Of a DNA stretch of 64,000 nt, positions 28,936-38,877 are shown piece by piece (within the stretch, counting starts at the first letter, position 1; each line of letters begins with the position of its first letter). The position numbers and the translations under genes were made by a program. The stretch comes from JAIOQJ01 sp963718635 (lineage in GTDB: Bacteria; Planctomycetota; Planctomycetia; Gemmatales; Gemmataceae). The stretch is taken from NCBI GenBank assembly GCA_963718635.1, contig OY970367.1, positions 5,332,001 to 5,396,000 of the forward strand, given 5' to 3'. The notes below the pieces were generated by a model. That model saw only the letters and a list, made by a program, of their open reading frames with translations, ran no database searches and was not told the origin of the DNA.

Positions 28936-29505
28936 ATGCCCTGCCGACTTGTGCTGCCGTTGCTCATTCTGGCCTTGGCTTCGCCCTTTTGCTCTGCTGC
29001 GGAGCCAAAAAAGCAAAAGGAAACGCCTAAACTCGAAGGACATTTGATCGTCGATGATGGCGGCGGCCTCTTCAGCGGCGAAGGGATCAAGAAGGCCAAA
29101 TCGATTTTGGCCGAAGTAAAAGACAAATCGACGCTCCAATGCACCTTTTTAACGTTCAAAGAGTTGCCTGAAGCGAAAAAGAAAGAGTTCGCTAAACTTG
29201 ACTCCGCGCCGGAGAAAGAGCGATTCTTTAACGCCTGGACCAAAGAAGAAGCCAAAGATGCAGGCGCTCGCGGAGTGGTCGTTCTGATATGCCGTAAACC
29301 GGGGCACGTTCACGTGTTAGTCGATAAACAGCTACACGATAAAGGGTTCACGCACGGCGATGAAGAGCAGGTGGTGAAGTGTTTGGTCGAGAAATTCAAG
29401 GAAGCGAAAGAACTTCCCGAAGACGAGCAATCGGCCCAGCGCGACAAGGGATTGGTAAATGCAGCAGAATTAATTCGTGATGCCTATAAAAAGATGATGC
29501 GATGA
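28936..29505 (+). CDS. TPM-domain secreted protein, short paralogue
   Basis: 189 residues. Signal peptide MPCRLVLPLLILALASPFCSA, then one TPM domain (TLQCTFLTF, GVVVLICRKPGHVHVLVDKQLHDKGFT). TPM domains are known from proteins such as YgcG and TLP18.3, with phosphatase activity in the plant relative. It lacks the C-terminal membrane helix and glycine tail of the next gene. The two genes are 84 bases apart, same strand, and their TPM domains are clearly homologous, so this is a tandem duplication with divergence. Confidence 0.8.
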   Translation: MPCRLVLPLLILALASPFCSAAEPKKQKETPKLEGHLIVDDGGGLFSGEGIKKAKSILAEVKDKSTLQCTFLTFKELPEAKKKEFAKLDSAPEKERFFNAWTKEEAKDAGARGVVVLICRKPGHVHVLVDKQLHDKGFTHGDEEQVVKCLVEKFKEAKELPEDEQSAQRDKGLVNAAELIRDAYKKMMR

Positions 29506-29589
29506 GCGACGAATAACCTGATAGCCCGAATAGCAAAAGCGCCTCCGCGGTGGAGGCCTACGACTGAAACCTGTTCCACGGAGACCTTC

Positions 29590-30681
29590 ATGAATGCGAT
29601 CCTGCGGTCCAGCTTCGCCCTGATGGCGATCGCTGGGTTGATGTCGGCCAGGCCAGCGCTGGCGGAGACCAAGGTTCCAAATACGCCCGCCCTAGTCTCG
29701 ATTGAAGACAGCGCTGAAGTGTTCTCTGACGCTGCCAAGGCGCGAGCCAAAACCACCATCCAGAATTCGGTCGGTGAAGGTAATCGTCAGGTTCACATCG
29801 AAACTTACAAGGCTTTAAGCGCTGCCGAGAAGTCAGAATTAGACGCGGCTAGCGACAAGGATAAATTCTGGAAAGATTGGGCGAAGGCAAAAGCGAAGGC
29901 ACATGGCGATCGAGGTGTTGTGGTCATGGTCAACCGCAGCCCCGGACACGTGGAGGTTCTGGTCGATAAACTCTATCATGAGCATGGCTTCACGAATGAA
30001 AAAGAACAAAAGGTCCGAAGTCTGTTGCTCACCAGTTTGAAAGAAGCTGCCAAGGCAAAGACTGATGGAAAGACTGATGCGGAACAAACAGCTTTGCGCG
30101 ATGCTGGTTTACAGAGCATGTCGGATTACTTGCGCGATGAATTGCCCCCAACCGTAAACGAACACACACGCGTGGACCGCCATGGCAATGCGCCAGCCAA
30201 TCAACAAAAGCCGCACAATGATAAGCCGCAACACGAAGGCTCCGGAATCTGGGGTTACGTTTGTATCGGCATTGCGGTTCTGCTTGGCCTCTGGCTGGTA
30301 TTCGGCTTGATTCGCGCATTCACTGGCGGGGGCGGCGGAGGCGGCGGCAACATGGGCGGCGGAGGCGGTGGTTATGGTGGCGGGGGAGGCGGCGGCGGTT
30401 TCATGAGCGGGTTGCTCGGCGGCATGTTCGGCGGCATGGCCGGCGCTTGGCTCTACAACAGTTTCCTAGGCGGCCACGATTCATCTTCTGCCTACGGCGG
30501 CGACAACTACAGCTCCGGCAACGATTACACCAGCACTGAAGGCGCAGGCGGCGGAGACTTCAGTGATGATCAAGGCGCCGGCGGCGATTTCGGTGGTGAC
30601 ACGGGCGGCGGCGGTGGTGATTGGGGCGGAGGCGGCGGCGATTTCGGAGGCGGTGGTGGCGATGGCGGCGGCGATTTCTAG
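29590..30681 (+). CDS. TPM-domain protein with membrane helix and glycine-rich tail
   Basis: 363 residues. Signal peptide (ILRSSFALMAIAGLMSARPALA), a TPM domain (QVHIETYKALSA, GVVVMVNRSPGHVEVLVDKL), a membrane helix at about 217-240 (WGYVCIGIAVLLGLWLVFGLI) and a tail of glycine runs (GGGGGGG, GGGGDFGGG). This layout matches YgcG-type proteins, in which the glycine tail follows the helix. The domain probably faces the periplasm. Function unknown; the glycine tail may be disordered or self-associate. It belongs with the preceding paralogue. Confidence 0.85.
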   Translation: MNAILRSSFALMAIAGLMSARPALAETKVPNTPALVSIEDSAEVFSDAAKARAKTTIQNSVGEGNRQVHIETYKALSAAEKSELDAASDKDKFWKDWAKAKAKAHGDRGVVVMVNRSPGHVEVLVDKLYHEHGFTNEKEQKVRSLLLTSLKEAAKAKTDGKTDAEQTALRDAGLQSMSDYLRDELPPTVNEHTRVDRHGNAPANQQKPHNDKPQHEGSGIWGYVCIGIAVLLGLWLVFGLIRAFTGGGGGGGGNMGGGGGGYGGGGGGGGFMSGLLGGMFGGMAGAWLYNSFLGGHDSSSAYGGDNYSSGNDYTSTEGAGGGDFSDDQGAGGDFGGDTGGGGGDWGGGGGDFGGGGGDGGGDF

Positions 30682-30777
30682 TTTGCTACGCACGAGACGA
30701 GCCAGGTAGAGTAGACTGCCGTGTAAAGCACCCGGCGGTGTGAGCTACCTGGCTCGCCTGATTTGAACACTTCAACA

Positions 30778-31694
30778 ATGAATCTCCCTTCTCTCAAGCT
30801 CGGCACTCGAGGCAGTCACCTTGCCCTATGGCAAGCCAATTATGTCGCTGAGCATCTGCGCCCCGTTGTCCATCCACAGCCTGTTGAACTCGTGCTGATT
30901 GAAACGCTGGGCGACCGCGTTCAAGATCGGCCGTTGTCGAAGATGGGGGGCTATGGCGTCTTCACCAAGGCCATTCAAGATGCCCTTTTAGACAAACGCA
31001 TTGATGTCGCCGTCCATAGCTTGAAGGACTTGCCGACGCTGCCGGTCAATGGGCTGAAGCTGGCGGCAACGCCTCCGCGCGCACCGACGGGCGATGCGTT
31101 TGTATCTCACAAATGGAAACGCTTCGCCGACTTGCCCTCGGGTGCGGTTGTCGGCACCAGCAGCTTGCGCCGCGCGCCCAGTTGCTCAATGAACGACCCG
31201 ATCTGACATTGATTGATCTTCGCGGCAACGTCGAAACCCGTTTGCGCAAACTGCGCGAGCAGGACCTCGATGCCATCATCCTGGCCGAAGCCGGGCTTCA
31301 ACGACTTGGCTTAGATCGACACATCACCGAAGTGCTTGATGCCAGATGGATGCTGCCCGCAGTCGGCCAAGGGGCAATCGGCCTTGAATGCCGTGAAGAC
31401 GATTGCGACACGATTCACTTCGTCGAAGCACTGACGGACCCAGAAACATGGAATGCAGTCCTCGCTGAGAGGGCGATGTTGTACGCGCTCGGCGGCGGTT
31501 GCCTAGTGCCAATCGGCGCTTCCACGCAGACGGCGAACGGCGTCCTGACACTGCGTGGAACGGTCTTATCTGCCGATGGTAAACGGCGAATCGTGGATAC
31601 TCTTCGGGGGCCAAGCGACAAGCCGCTGGCGCTGGGCAACGAACTGGCCGCTCAGCTTCTGTTTAACGGTGCGCGCGAGTTGCTGGAAATGTAA
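30778..31694 (+). CDS. hemC: Hydroxymethylbilane synthase, one frame break
   Basis: The start at 30778 opens NLPSLKLGTRGSHLALWQAN, the N-terminal motif of porphobilinogen deaminase. The dipyrromethane cofactor cysteine is in ALGGGCLVPIGA. The frame breaks near 31168-31179 in GCGCCGCGCGCCC, between GTSSLRR and AQLLNERPDL; one base is missing. Restored length is about 305 residues, normal for the family. It condenses four porphobilinogen molecules to hydroxymethylbilane in haem synthesis. Other hem genes are not in the window. Confidence 0.95.
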
Positions 31695-31721
31695 ACGCGA
31701 ATGCTCGCCTCCGGCGATTGA

Positions 31722-32648
31722 CTATTGAATCGCCCCGACTGGCCGAATCTGCGAAGTCGGGCTGCCGGTCGGTCGCATTTTCGCCAAGTCGATCGTCTTG
31801 ATATTCGGCCAATTCGGCAGCGAGAAGTAGCGGTTGGCGGCATCATCGGCAATTTTCTGGTTCACCGTCGCTTCGCCGATTTTCATGGTCATTGACAGTT
31901 GCTCCGCTGGCCATTCGAGCAGAATGTCGGAAGGATACGAGACGCTCGATTCTCCCGCAGGAGTCCGGAAGTTAGCCGTGTAAACCCGTCGGATCGTGGC
32001 CTGGCAGATTACCTTGCCGCTACGGGCATCGGCAATGATGTGAGCCGTTACTCTGGGAGCATTCTTGTCGAGCTTTCCAGTCGCGAACACGGTAACCTTA
32101 TGAACGGGGATGCCCTGCACCGTCGTCTCTTCGACCAATTCGTACGTGTTGCCTTTCACTTCAACCCGGTACTCTTTGGCGGGGTCGTAGCGTGCCATGC
32201 CGAGCGCCTGCACCACCCATTCCGGTTGAAAGGGCAGGGGGAGCTTCACGCCTTTTTCGTACTCGGCATAACTACAGTGATAAAGCGGCGCATCACCGTC
32301 TTTTACCCAAAACCAGAATTGATTGCCGTTTGAACCGATATCGACATACTGCGTCGAAAGGGCGTCGGCGGTCAGGCGAAAGCTACGCGGCTTCTCGCAG
32401 ACCATGAATCCCTTTAGGCCGGGCAAGCGCTGTTTCTGTACATGAGCAGTCAGAGATACTTCGTTGCTTTCGATTACTGACAGACGATCGGCTTCGTTAT
32501 TGAGATAAGCCACCAACGCCGCGGCAGTGGGAGTTTGACGCTGCGTCTGTATTTCCGGGTTTGTGGGTCGCGGTCTTTTGTTCTGCAACCACTCGCAACC
32601 TGACAGCAGCAAACAGGAAACCAAGAGTGCTGAAGCGAGCGTGCGCAT
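31722..32648 (-). CDS. Outer-membrane-lipoprotein-sorting-like lipoprotein
   Basis: 308 residues from ATG 32648, chosen because it opens a lipoprotein signal ending LLLSGC. The mature part is beta-rich, resembling LolA/LolB folds: RLPGLKGFMVCEKPRSFRL, DIGSNGNQFWFWVKDG and the later VSYPSDILLEW. It could bind lipid or lipoprotein, but the motif is weak. The gene for a 161-residue protein ends 47 bases upstream of its start. Confidence 0.8.
   Translation of the reverse strand: MRTLASALLVSCLLLSGCEWLQNKRPRPTNPEIQTQRQTPTAAALVAYLNNEADRLSVIESNEVSLTAHVQKQRLPGLKGFMVCEKPRSFRLTADALSTQYVDIGSNGNQFWFWVKDGDAPLYHCSYAEYEKGVKLPLPFQPEWVVQALGMARYDPAKEYRVEVKGNTYELVEETTVQGIPVHKVTVFATGKLDKNAPRVTAHIIADARSGKVICQATIRRVYTANFRTPAGESSVSYPSDILLEWPAEQLSMTMKIGEATVNQKIADDAANRYFSLPNWPNIKTIDLAKMRPTGSPTSQIRPVGAIQ
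32232..32242 (+). other. Polar motif AGGGCAGGGGG (KOPS-like)
   Basis: Exact copy on the plus strand, within the lipoprotein gene on the opposite strand; it points right, towards 58.2 kb. Confidence 0.55.
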
Positions 32649-32695
32649 GGCAAAAATCTCCAAAGGGCGGCGATAGCATGAAGCAAACAGCACTA

Positions 32696-33181
32696 TTATT
32701 CCCAGCCTAGCACACGGAAGACTTCATCTTGGACGGCTGCCGTCTCGGCCTCGCCCAACCTTGGGTCGAGAACCTCGTACTTCGTCCCCGACTTGGCATC
32801 GCGAAGCAGCAGGTACTCTTCGCCATCGCGCTTCAACACGTCGTCGAATTTGAACCGCTTCCGCCTCATCAGCAATAAGCCGATGACGTAGCGGAAGTTT
32901 TTTTGAGCAGGCTCTTTTGCTTCACCGAGATGGATGAAGCAATCGAAAAGCCATTCATCATTGATCGTCGGCCTACGCCGGGAATCGCTCGCGGGAATTC
33001 GGCCGCACCAGTAAGCAATCACGCCTTCGGGAGCGCCCGGCCAGGCATCGGCCGCATAATCCTTCCGAACCAACTGCCCGGCTTCGTCCAGCAGCGCACA
33101 GTAAAAGCGCTCGCCCGGTTTTAGCTCGCGACCGGTGGCCGCACATTGCCGGGTGGGCGTTTGAATCTGGTAGGCCGTCAT
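32696..33181 (-). CDS. Conserved hypothetical protein
   Basis: 161 residues, no signal peptide. The N-terminus has CAATGRELKPGERFYCALLDE, with two cysteines spaced as in a small zinc-binding or beta structure, followed by a helix-rich end (FRYVIGLLLMRRKRFKFDDV and then EEYLLLRDAKSGTKYEVLDP). I do not recognise the family beyond its likely conservation in planctomycetes. It probably forms an operon with the lipoprotein gene downstream. Confidence 0.75.
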   Translation of the reverse strand: MTAYQIQTPTRQCAATGRELKPGERFYCALLDEAGQLVRKDYAADAWPGAPEGVIAYWCGRIPASDSRRRPTINDEWLFDCFIHLGEAKEPAQKNFRYVIGLLLMRRKRFKFDDVLKRDGEEYLLLRDAKSGTKYEVLDPRLGEAETAAVQDEVFRVLGWE

Positions 33182-33319
33182 GGCGTTTCGCTCGCTATAC
33201 CATCGTACTGTTTGCAGGAAAGATTCGCCAACTAACGATCGTCCGGTTTCTTCAATCGAGCGAAGTTTGACGGCAGTCTATAAGGACTAAATCGACTTTG
33301 CCGTGGTTGCCGGCTCTCT

Positions 33320-34780
33320 TCATCTAACCCATTTGTCCAGTTCATCAGCGACGGCGATCGCGTTTTCCTCGCTCCAGCCGAGCGTAACGTTGCGGACGAT
33401 CCCTGCCGAATCCACGATTACGAAGCAGGGGGTCGATTCCACGCCATGTTTCTTGTAGACATCGCGTCCCGAAAAGACGTGAACCGACAACTTCCAGTCT
33501 GTCCGTTGACGGGCTACGTTTTGAGCGTCGCCCACTCCGAGCGGCATAATGATCGCTTTGCCGGCATGGCGGACGGAAAGGGCATCGGCAAACCGCATTA
33601 ACGGTTCGGCGGTGCGCGCGCTCGAAGGTTGATAGTAAACCAGCATGATCGGCCGGCCACGCAGTTTGCTCAACGTGACCGCTTCGCCATTAGCGAGATC
33701 AATGGCGGTCACATCGAGAATTCGCTTGCCGACTGTCAACGGGCCGGAATCGTTCGCCGTCTCGACAGGAGGGGACGCCGGCGCGATATGTCCGCGACTG
33801 GCCGCTTCGACTTTGCGCTTCAGGCTCATCAGCGCCTGCCGATAAGGAACGGCCTCGCCTGAAAAATGGCTCGACACGTGGCCATCGATTCGTTCGCGCA
33901 ATTCTTCAAAGGGTCGTGCGCCCGTGCGCCCGGCTTCGGGAAGTAATCGCTCGAATTCCGCAATAAACTGGGCGGTGCCGGCGATTTCCTCACGACGATC
34001 TTCGCCGAAGCGATCCGGGTAACGCATGTTTGCGACTTGCTCGTAGGCCAGTTTGGAGCGAAAGCCGACTTCGCCCGTTTGCGGATCGCGTTTCTCAATC
34101 GTCCGTTCGAAGCGCGAGGCAGTGCCATGCTTGGCGGAGATCCAGCAAATTTCCGAGCGACGCCAGGCGGCTGTATCGGTGCGGGACTTGTCCCAGTCGT
34201 CGGTTTGTTGAATCATGCTGATTTTCAAGCAGCGCGATCCGCGGACGCTGTCGGCGCCTTCTAGCCGATAGCGCAACGGCGGCCGTTTTTCTTCTGTCAA
34301 TTCCCAAGCATCGCCAAAGCGAATCTTTTCTCCGGGGAGGCCGACGAACGCGCCTGTCTCGAATGTCGGCAATCCTTCCAATCCCATCAGCGGCAAGGCG
34401 GTCGGTTTGCGCTTTTCGTGTGAAGAGTAGAGCGAATCAATCGGCAGATGCTGGGCTTTTCCCATGGGATCGATTCGAGCAAGCTCCAGGCGAACGACCG
34501 CGGAGGGCAACGGCGTTGTCGGCACGTCGGGCTTGAGCTTCACCGACGTGAAGAGGGCGACGTCCGCATTCTGTTTAAAGACGTCAAGCACGTAGAGCCG
34601 TGTTTCCACTTCGTATGTGCGGAAGGCACGCACGTTGGGCCTAAGTATCGCTTCGCTGAATGTGCCGCGCCAGGTGATTTCCTGCCCTTTTTCGAATCGG
34701 GGGGTCGGCGCATTTTCCGCCGGCAGGGGCGGCATCGCCCCGAATAGCATCCCGGCTAACATCCATGCGTGGATCGACAT
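33320..34780 (-). CDS. Secreted protein with redox-inactive TlpA/thioredoxin-like domain
   Basis: 486 residues from ATG 34780, behind GAGGAA. Signal peptide SIHAWMLAGMLFGAMPPLPA, a long N-terminal beta-rich region unknown to me, then a thioredoxin-like domain at about residues 345-486 (LDVTAIDLANGEAVTLSKLRG, PIMLVYYQPS, GVESTPCFVIVDSAG). In TlpA-like proteins the CxxC pair would follow the YYQPS position; here it reads SSARTAEP, so no disulfide chemistry is expected. It may bind a partner instead. The periplasmic location is inferred from the signal. Confidence 0.8.
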   Translation of the reverse strand: MSIHAWMLAGMLFGAMPPLPAENAPTPRFEKGQEITWRGTFSEAILRPNVRAFRTYEVETRLYVLDVFKQNADVALFTSVKLKPDVPTTPLPSAVVRLELARIDPMGKAQHLPIDSLYSSHEKRKPTALPLMGLEGLPTFETGAFVGLPGEKIRFGDAWELTEEKRPPLRYRLEGADSVRGSRCLKISMIQQTDDWDKSRTDTAAWRRSEICWISAKHGTASRFERTIEKRDPQTGEVGFRSKLAYEQVANMRYPDRFGEDRREEIAGTAQFIAEFERLLPEAGRTGARPFEELRERIDGHVSSHFSGEAVPYRQALMSLKRKVEAASRGHIAPASPPVETANDSGPLTVGKRILDVTAIDLANGEAVTLSKLRGRPIMLVYYQPSSARTAEPLMRFADALSVRHAGKAIIMPLGVGDAQNVARQRTDWKLSVHVFSGRDVYKKHGVESTPCFVIVDSAGIVRNVTLGWSEENAIAVADELDKWVR

Positions 34781-34937
34781 ACGTTCCTCGCCAACGCGAC
34801 CAACCTGGAGGCCGCGGCCCGCGCGACTATAACCCTTTAGGCAGAGAAGGCAATACGAAACAGGATGCCAAGTTTGGCGGGGATGCGCCAACCGATTATA
34901 GGAAAAGTAGATACGCCGTCCCTGCGTCGGTATACGC

Positions 34938-35049
34938 GCTCGCCCCCGGTGTATTCACGGGGGGCTAAATGGCGGCCGGCTAATAACACCGCTCTGCTTT
35001 TTCCCAGGATTTTCTCGGGTTTGACCTTCAGGAAATATTTCCTGAAGGT
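34938..35049. repeat. CCCCCGGTGTATTCAC hairpin and AAATATTT palindrome
   Basis: CGCCCCCGGTGTATTCACGG with GGGGCTAAAT at 34949-34976 belongs to the family seen twice at 40621-40727. A separate perfect 26-base palindrome, ACCTTCAGGAAAT and its complement ATTTCCTGAAGGT, lies at 35024-35049. The gap 34781-35169 shows no gene. Confidence 0.8.
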
Positions 35050-35169
35050 TGACCGTCAGAATGACGCGTGTGTGAGCGACATGTGTTTGATGCTCCGTCG
35101 CCTGCCCGTCCGGCTAACAAGAGAAAGCAGCCCACGTACTAGCTTAGGGCGCTGAAAATGAATCTGCCG

Positions 35170-36549
35170 TTAGACGCCGAGTCGAACTTTCCATTCTTGC
35201 AACTGCCGGTCGACCTCGGCGGGCGCCGTTGAGCCGTAGCTGCGGAACGCGGCCAACGCATTCTTCACGCCGAGAACCTGATATACGCCTTGGCCTCTGC
35301 CGGGACATACCGCCTCGAAGCGCTCGACGGGCAACTCCAGCAGACGGCATTTGCGCTGTTCGCATTCGCGCACGAGCCCGCCGACGGCCTCATGGGCGGT
35401 GCGCATCGGCGTGCCGTTCAGAATCAGATACTCCATCAGAGTTGTGGCGTCGAGAAAGCCATCTTCGAGCCGGGAAGCGATGACGGCACGCTTCAGCTTG
35501 GATTGCCGTACGAGCGGCGCGGCTACTTCGAGCGCTGCGGCAACGGTGTCATGGGCATCGAAGATTGCAGGCTTGTCTTCTTGCAGGTCGCGATTGTAGG
35601 CCATCGGCAACCCTTTGAGAAGGATCAAGAGATGTTGCAAGTTGGCCAGCACCCGAGCCGTCTTGCCGCGCGTCAGCTCGAGGACGTCGGGGTTTTTCTT
35701 GTGCGGCATGATGCTCGAGCCGGTGCAGAATTCATCGGGGAGTTCGATGAAGTCGAATTCGGTTGTCATCCAAAGAATCCATTCTTCCGCCCAGGTGGAT
35801 AGATGAATGGCAATCAGCGACAAGTCAAAAACAAACTCGACGGCGAAATCGCGATCGCTGGATGCATCCAGGCTATTGCGGGCCACCTCGGCAAAGCCAA
35901 GCTTGCGCGCCACGCTTTGGCGATCGATCGGCAGGGACGTGCCGGCAAGGGCCGCGGCGCCGAGCGGCATGATGTTCACGCGTTTGCGAGCATCGAGCAG
36001 ACGTTCGCGGTCGCGTTGGAGTTTTTCGACGTATGCCAAAAAGTAATGGGCCGCGAGCACCGGCTGGGCACGCTGCATGTGTGTGTAGCCGGGTAGAATG
36101 ACGCCCCGTTCCCGTTCGGCGAAATCGAGGAACGCTGCCTGCAATTCTTTAAGCCTAAGATCGAAGGCGTCAATCGCGTCGCGCACCCAGAGTTTCACGT
36201 CAGTGACGACCTGGTCGTTGCGACTGCGGCCGGTGTGCAGTTTTCGGCCGATATCGCCCAGTCGATCGATCAACGCCTTTTCGATGTGAGAGTGAATATC
36301 TTCGAGTTGAATCGAAAAAGGCATTTTGCCTTCTTCGATTTCGACGCCGATCGCATCGAGCGCGGCGGATATTTGTTCCGCCTCGTCCGGCTTGAGCAAT
36401 CCCACCTCAGCCAGCATCCGCGCATGCGCCTGGCTGGCAATAATGTCGTGGCGATAGAGGCGATGATCGAAGCTGATCGATTCGCTGTACGATTCCACCC
36501 GCGAATCGGTCGTGCCCGCAAAACGGCCACCCCATGTTTTCTGACTCAT
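35170..36549 (-). CDS. argH: Argininosuccinate lyase
   Basis: 459 residues from ATG 36549 (MSQKTWGGRFAGTT, the usual family start). The lyase signature GSSIMPHKKNPD is present, as are the substrate-binding regions TGRSRNDQVVTDVKLW and GYTHMQRAQP. It splits argininosuccinate to arginine and fumarate, the last step of arginine synthesis. It stands alone; no other arg gene is adjacent. The downstream region of about 390 bases holds only repeats. Confidence 0.97.
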   Translation of the reverse strand: MSQKTWGGRFAGTTDSRVESYSESISFDHRLYRHDIIASQAHARMLAEVGLLKPDEAEQISAALDAIGVEIEEGKMPFSIQLEDIHSHIEKALIDRLGDIGRKLHTGRSRNDQVVTDVKLWVRDAIDAFDLRLKELQAAFLDFAERERGVILPGYTHMQRAQPVLAAHYFLAYVEKLQRDRERLLDARKRVNIMPLGAAALAGTSLPIDRQSVARKLGFAEVARNSLDASSDRDFAVEFVFDLSLIAIHLSTWAEEWILWMTTEFDFIELPDEFCTGSSIMPHKKNPDVLELTRGKTARVLANLQHLLILLKGLPMAYNRDLQEDKPAIFDAHDTVAAALEVAAPLVRQSKLKRAVIASRLEDGFLDATTLMEYLILNGTPMRTAHEAVGGLVRECEQRKCRLLELPVERFEAVCPGRGQGVYQVLGVKNALAAFRSYGSTAPAEVDRQLQEWKVRLGV

Positions 36550-36652
36550 CTTACCCGGCTTGGTTGGACACACTCCGCGGCGACCGGAGAAGTTAGGTAA
36601 TGATCCAAAAGACTTTGGTGCGCGAACCGACTCCGGCCGAACGGAAGCTCAC

Positions 36653-36787
36653 CCTTCCAACCCTCCCCCCGGCTTTGCGGGGGGAGGGTTGGAAGGGGGG
36701 AACTGCCGGGAATGTCGCGACGGTAGTTGATGGGCAAGCGCTATACCCCCACCTTGCCCTCCCCCCGCAAAGCCGGGGGAGGGTAAA
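36653..36787. repeat. CCCTCCCCCCGGC hairpins
   Basis: One hairpin at 36653-36693 (AACCCTCCCCCCGGC, loop TTTG, complement) and a second at 36757-36787 (GCCCTCCCCCCGCAAAGCC and complement) belong to the same family as 12223-12252. The gap 36550-37060 between divergent genes carries them; the sequence close to each start codon is AT-richer, as expected for promoters. Confidence 0.75.
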
Positions 36788-37060
36788 ACGGACGCCGCAC
36801 TCCTTTTTACAACTCGCAAGAATCGGCTGGCGCAACCAATGACTTTGTATCCGTGTGCGTGACGGAAACGAGAGCTTAGGAAGATTCGGCAAGATTCCAG
36901 AAGTGCAATATGTGAAGAATTGTGAAGAATTCCGGGCTTGCATTCTTTCTTTCAATCTGAATCGCCCGAATTGTCGAAACAACCAGAGTAGTCATTAAAG
37001 TCCCGTCAATCGGAATCTTCGCGAGAACCGCTTACCTTGGCCCTGCCGGAGTTTGTCGCA

Positions 37061-38845
37061 ATGAAAAGAATCTGGAAAAAGATGATGTCGTGCGCGGCGA
37101 TTGCGGGCGGCGCCTTTTGCCTCGCTCCCTTGCCAGTGAGGCGCAGCAGTTCACCGGAACTTCTAATACTGCCGTGCCACAGCTCGCGGCTCAATCCCAA
37201 GAAATCGTAGATCCGCCGCCGCTGATGAGTCCACCGACATCCAAGACGCTAATTGTCCTGTCATCGAGCGTTCCTGAAGTGCCGGCGCCGAACCCATTGG
37301 CCGAGGGCGCCATCTCCCAGGTTCAATTGAAGGGCGATGTCAATGCCGCCGCAGTCCGGCAGATCGTCACTGATTATCTGACGGAGATAGAGAATAAAAA
37401 GAAGGCGGCCGAGGATAAAAAGAAGACGGAGGCCGCCGAAAAAGGGCACGAAGTCGGCAGCGACTTGAATCTGCGCGCCCAGTGGAAGGAAGGCACGGGC
37501 CTGGTTTTCACCTCAGCGAATGATGACTGGTATCTGCACATCGGCGGTCGTTTCCAGTTCGAGCCCGTGTTCTTTCAAGAGCCGCGCAACCTGCGTGGCG
37601 CGGTGCCGGGCGGCGGCGGTGTGCCTGCCCAGGGGCCGGGCGGCGGCGTCGGGGCCTTCGACGACGGGGCATACTTCCGCCGCGTTCGCTTGAGGACGGA
37701 CGGCGTCGGCTACGAAACCATCGAATTCGCCTTGGAAGTCGACTTCGAGCAGTTGAACTACATCACCTACGATCACTTATGGGTGGGCATGAAAGACCTG
37801 CCGTTCCTCGGCACGGTCCGCGTCGGTAACCATAAGGTGCCGGTCGGCATGGAAAACATGGGGAGCGATTATCACTTGTCGCTGCTCGAACGCTCTTCGC
37901 CGGCCGATGCGTTCTCCGTGCTCTTCGCTCCGGGCATCTGGATTTCGAATAACTTCTTCGATCAAAACGTCGTGTTCCAGACGATGTTCAGCAAGAGCCA
38001 ACCGCTCGGTTTCTACACATCATCGTTCGGCGACGGCAATTACATGGATTCAACTGCGCCTGACATGGACACCGCTCTACGAAGATGAAGGGCGCGAGAT
38101 TATCCACATCGGCGCCTCTTACCAATACCGCACCGCTAACTTAGGCAAAGAACTGCAACCCGGCGGCACGGGAACCGCATTCGGTGACTCGCAGGATGTC
38201 GTCCGCTTCCGCGCTCGGCCCGACTTGCGCGATGGCGTCGGTCTTGGCTCGGTTCCTGCAGCTGGCGGCCCCACCGGCGGCCCGATCGCCGTCGGCTCGC
38301 TCGCCCGAATGGTTGACACCGGCTTCCTGCTCGCCAAGAGCGTGCAGACAGTCGTTCCCGAATTCCTGACCATCTGGGGACCATTCTCGATTCAAGCGGA
38401 AGGTTACCTTGTCCAGGTCGAAGGCGCACGGAATCTCTTTGGACCAGGCCGAGTCGGCACGCCCTTTGGCAATCCCTTCTTTTGGGGCATGTATGCCGAG
38501 GCAAGCTACTTTCTTACCGGCGAACGCCGTGGCTACGACCGTCGCAACGGCATGTACGATCGACCGGTGCTGAACGAAAACGCCTTCATGGTTCGCGGCG
38601 ACGACGGCCTGCTCCACTGGAACTGGGGCGCCTGGCAGGTCGCGTATCGTTACTCGTACCTCGACCTCGATTCGAACGGCGTGAACGGCGGCACCTTGAA
38701 CCAGCATACCTTTGGCCTGAACTGGTACATCAACAACACGACCAAAGTCCAGTTCCAGTACAACATCAGCCAGCGAGAGGTGAATTTGCCTGCCGCCAGC
38801 GGCACAATCCATGGCTTCGGCATGCTCGCTCAATGGTATTTCTAA
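37061..38845 (+). CDS. OprP/OprO-like phosphate-selective porin, two frame breaks
   Basis: The start at 37061 gives MKRIWKKMMSCAAIAGGA; the rest of the signal (LLPRSLASEA) lies in the next frame after GGCGGCGCC at 37107-37114, where one base is missing. The porin region (HIGGRFQFEPVFF, FRRVRLRTDGVGYETIEFAL) is typical of the OprP family. A second one-base break at AACTGCGCC (38053-38061) separates GDGNYMDSTA from RLTWTPLYEDEGRE. The end GFGMLAQWYF is a normal C-terminal beta strand finishing in phenylalanine. Restored length is about 594 residues. It should form an outer-membrane channel for phosphate or another anion; pho regulation is not visible. Confidence 0.85.
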
Positions 38846-38877
38846 CCCACGCTTGACCGCTCAAAGGAGTGAGACAT

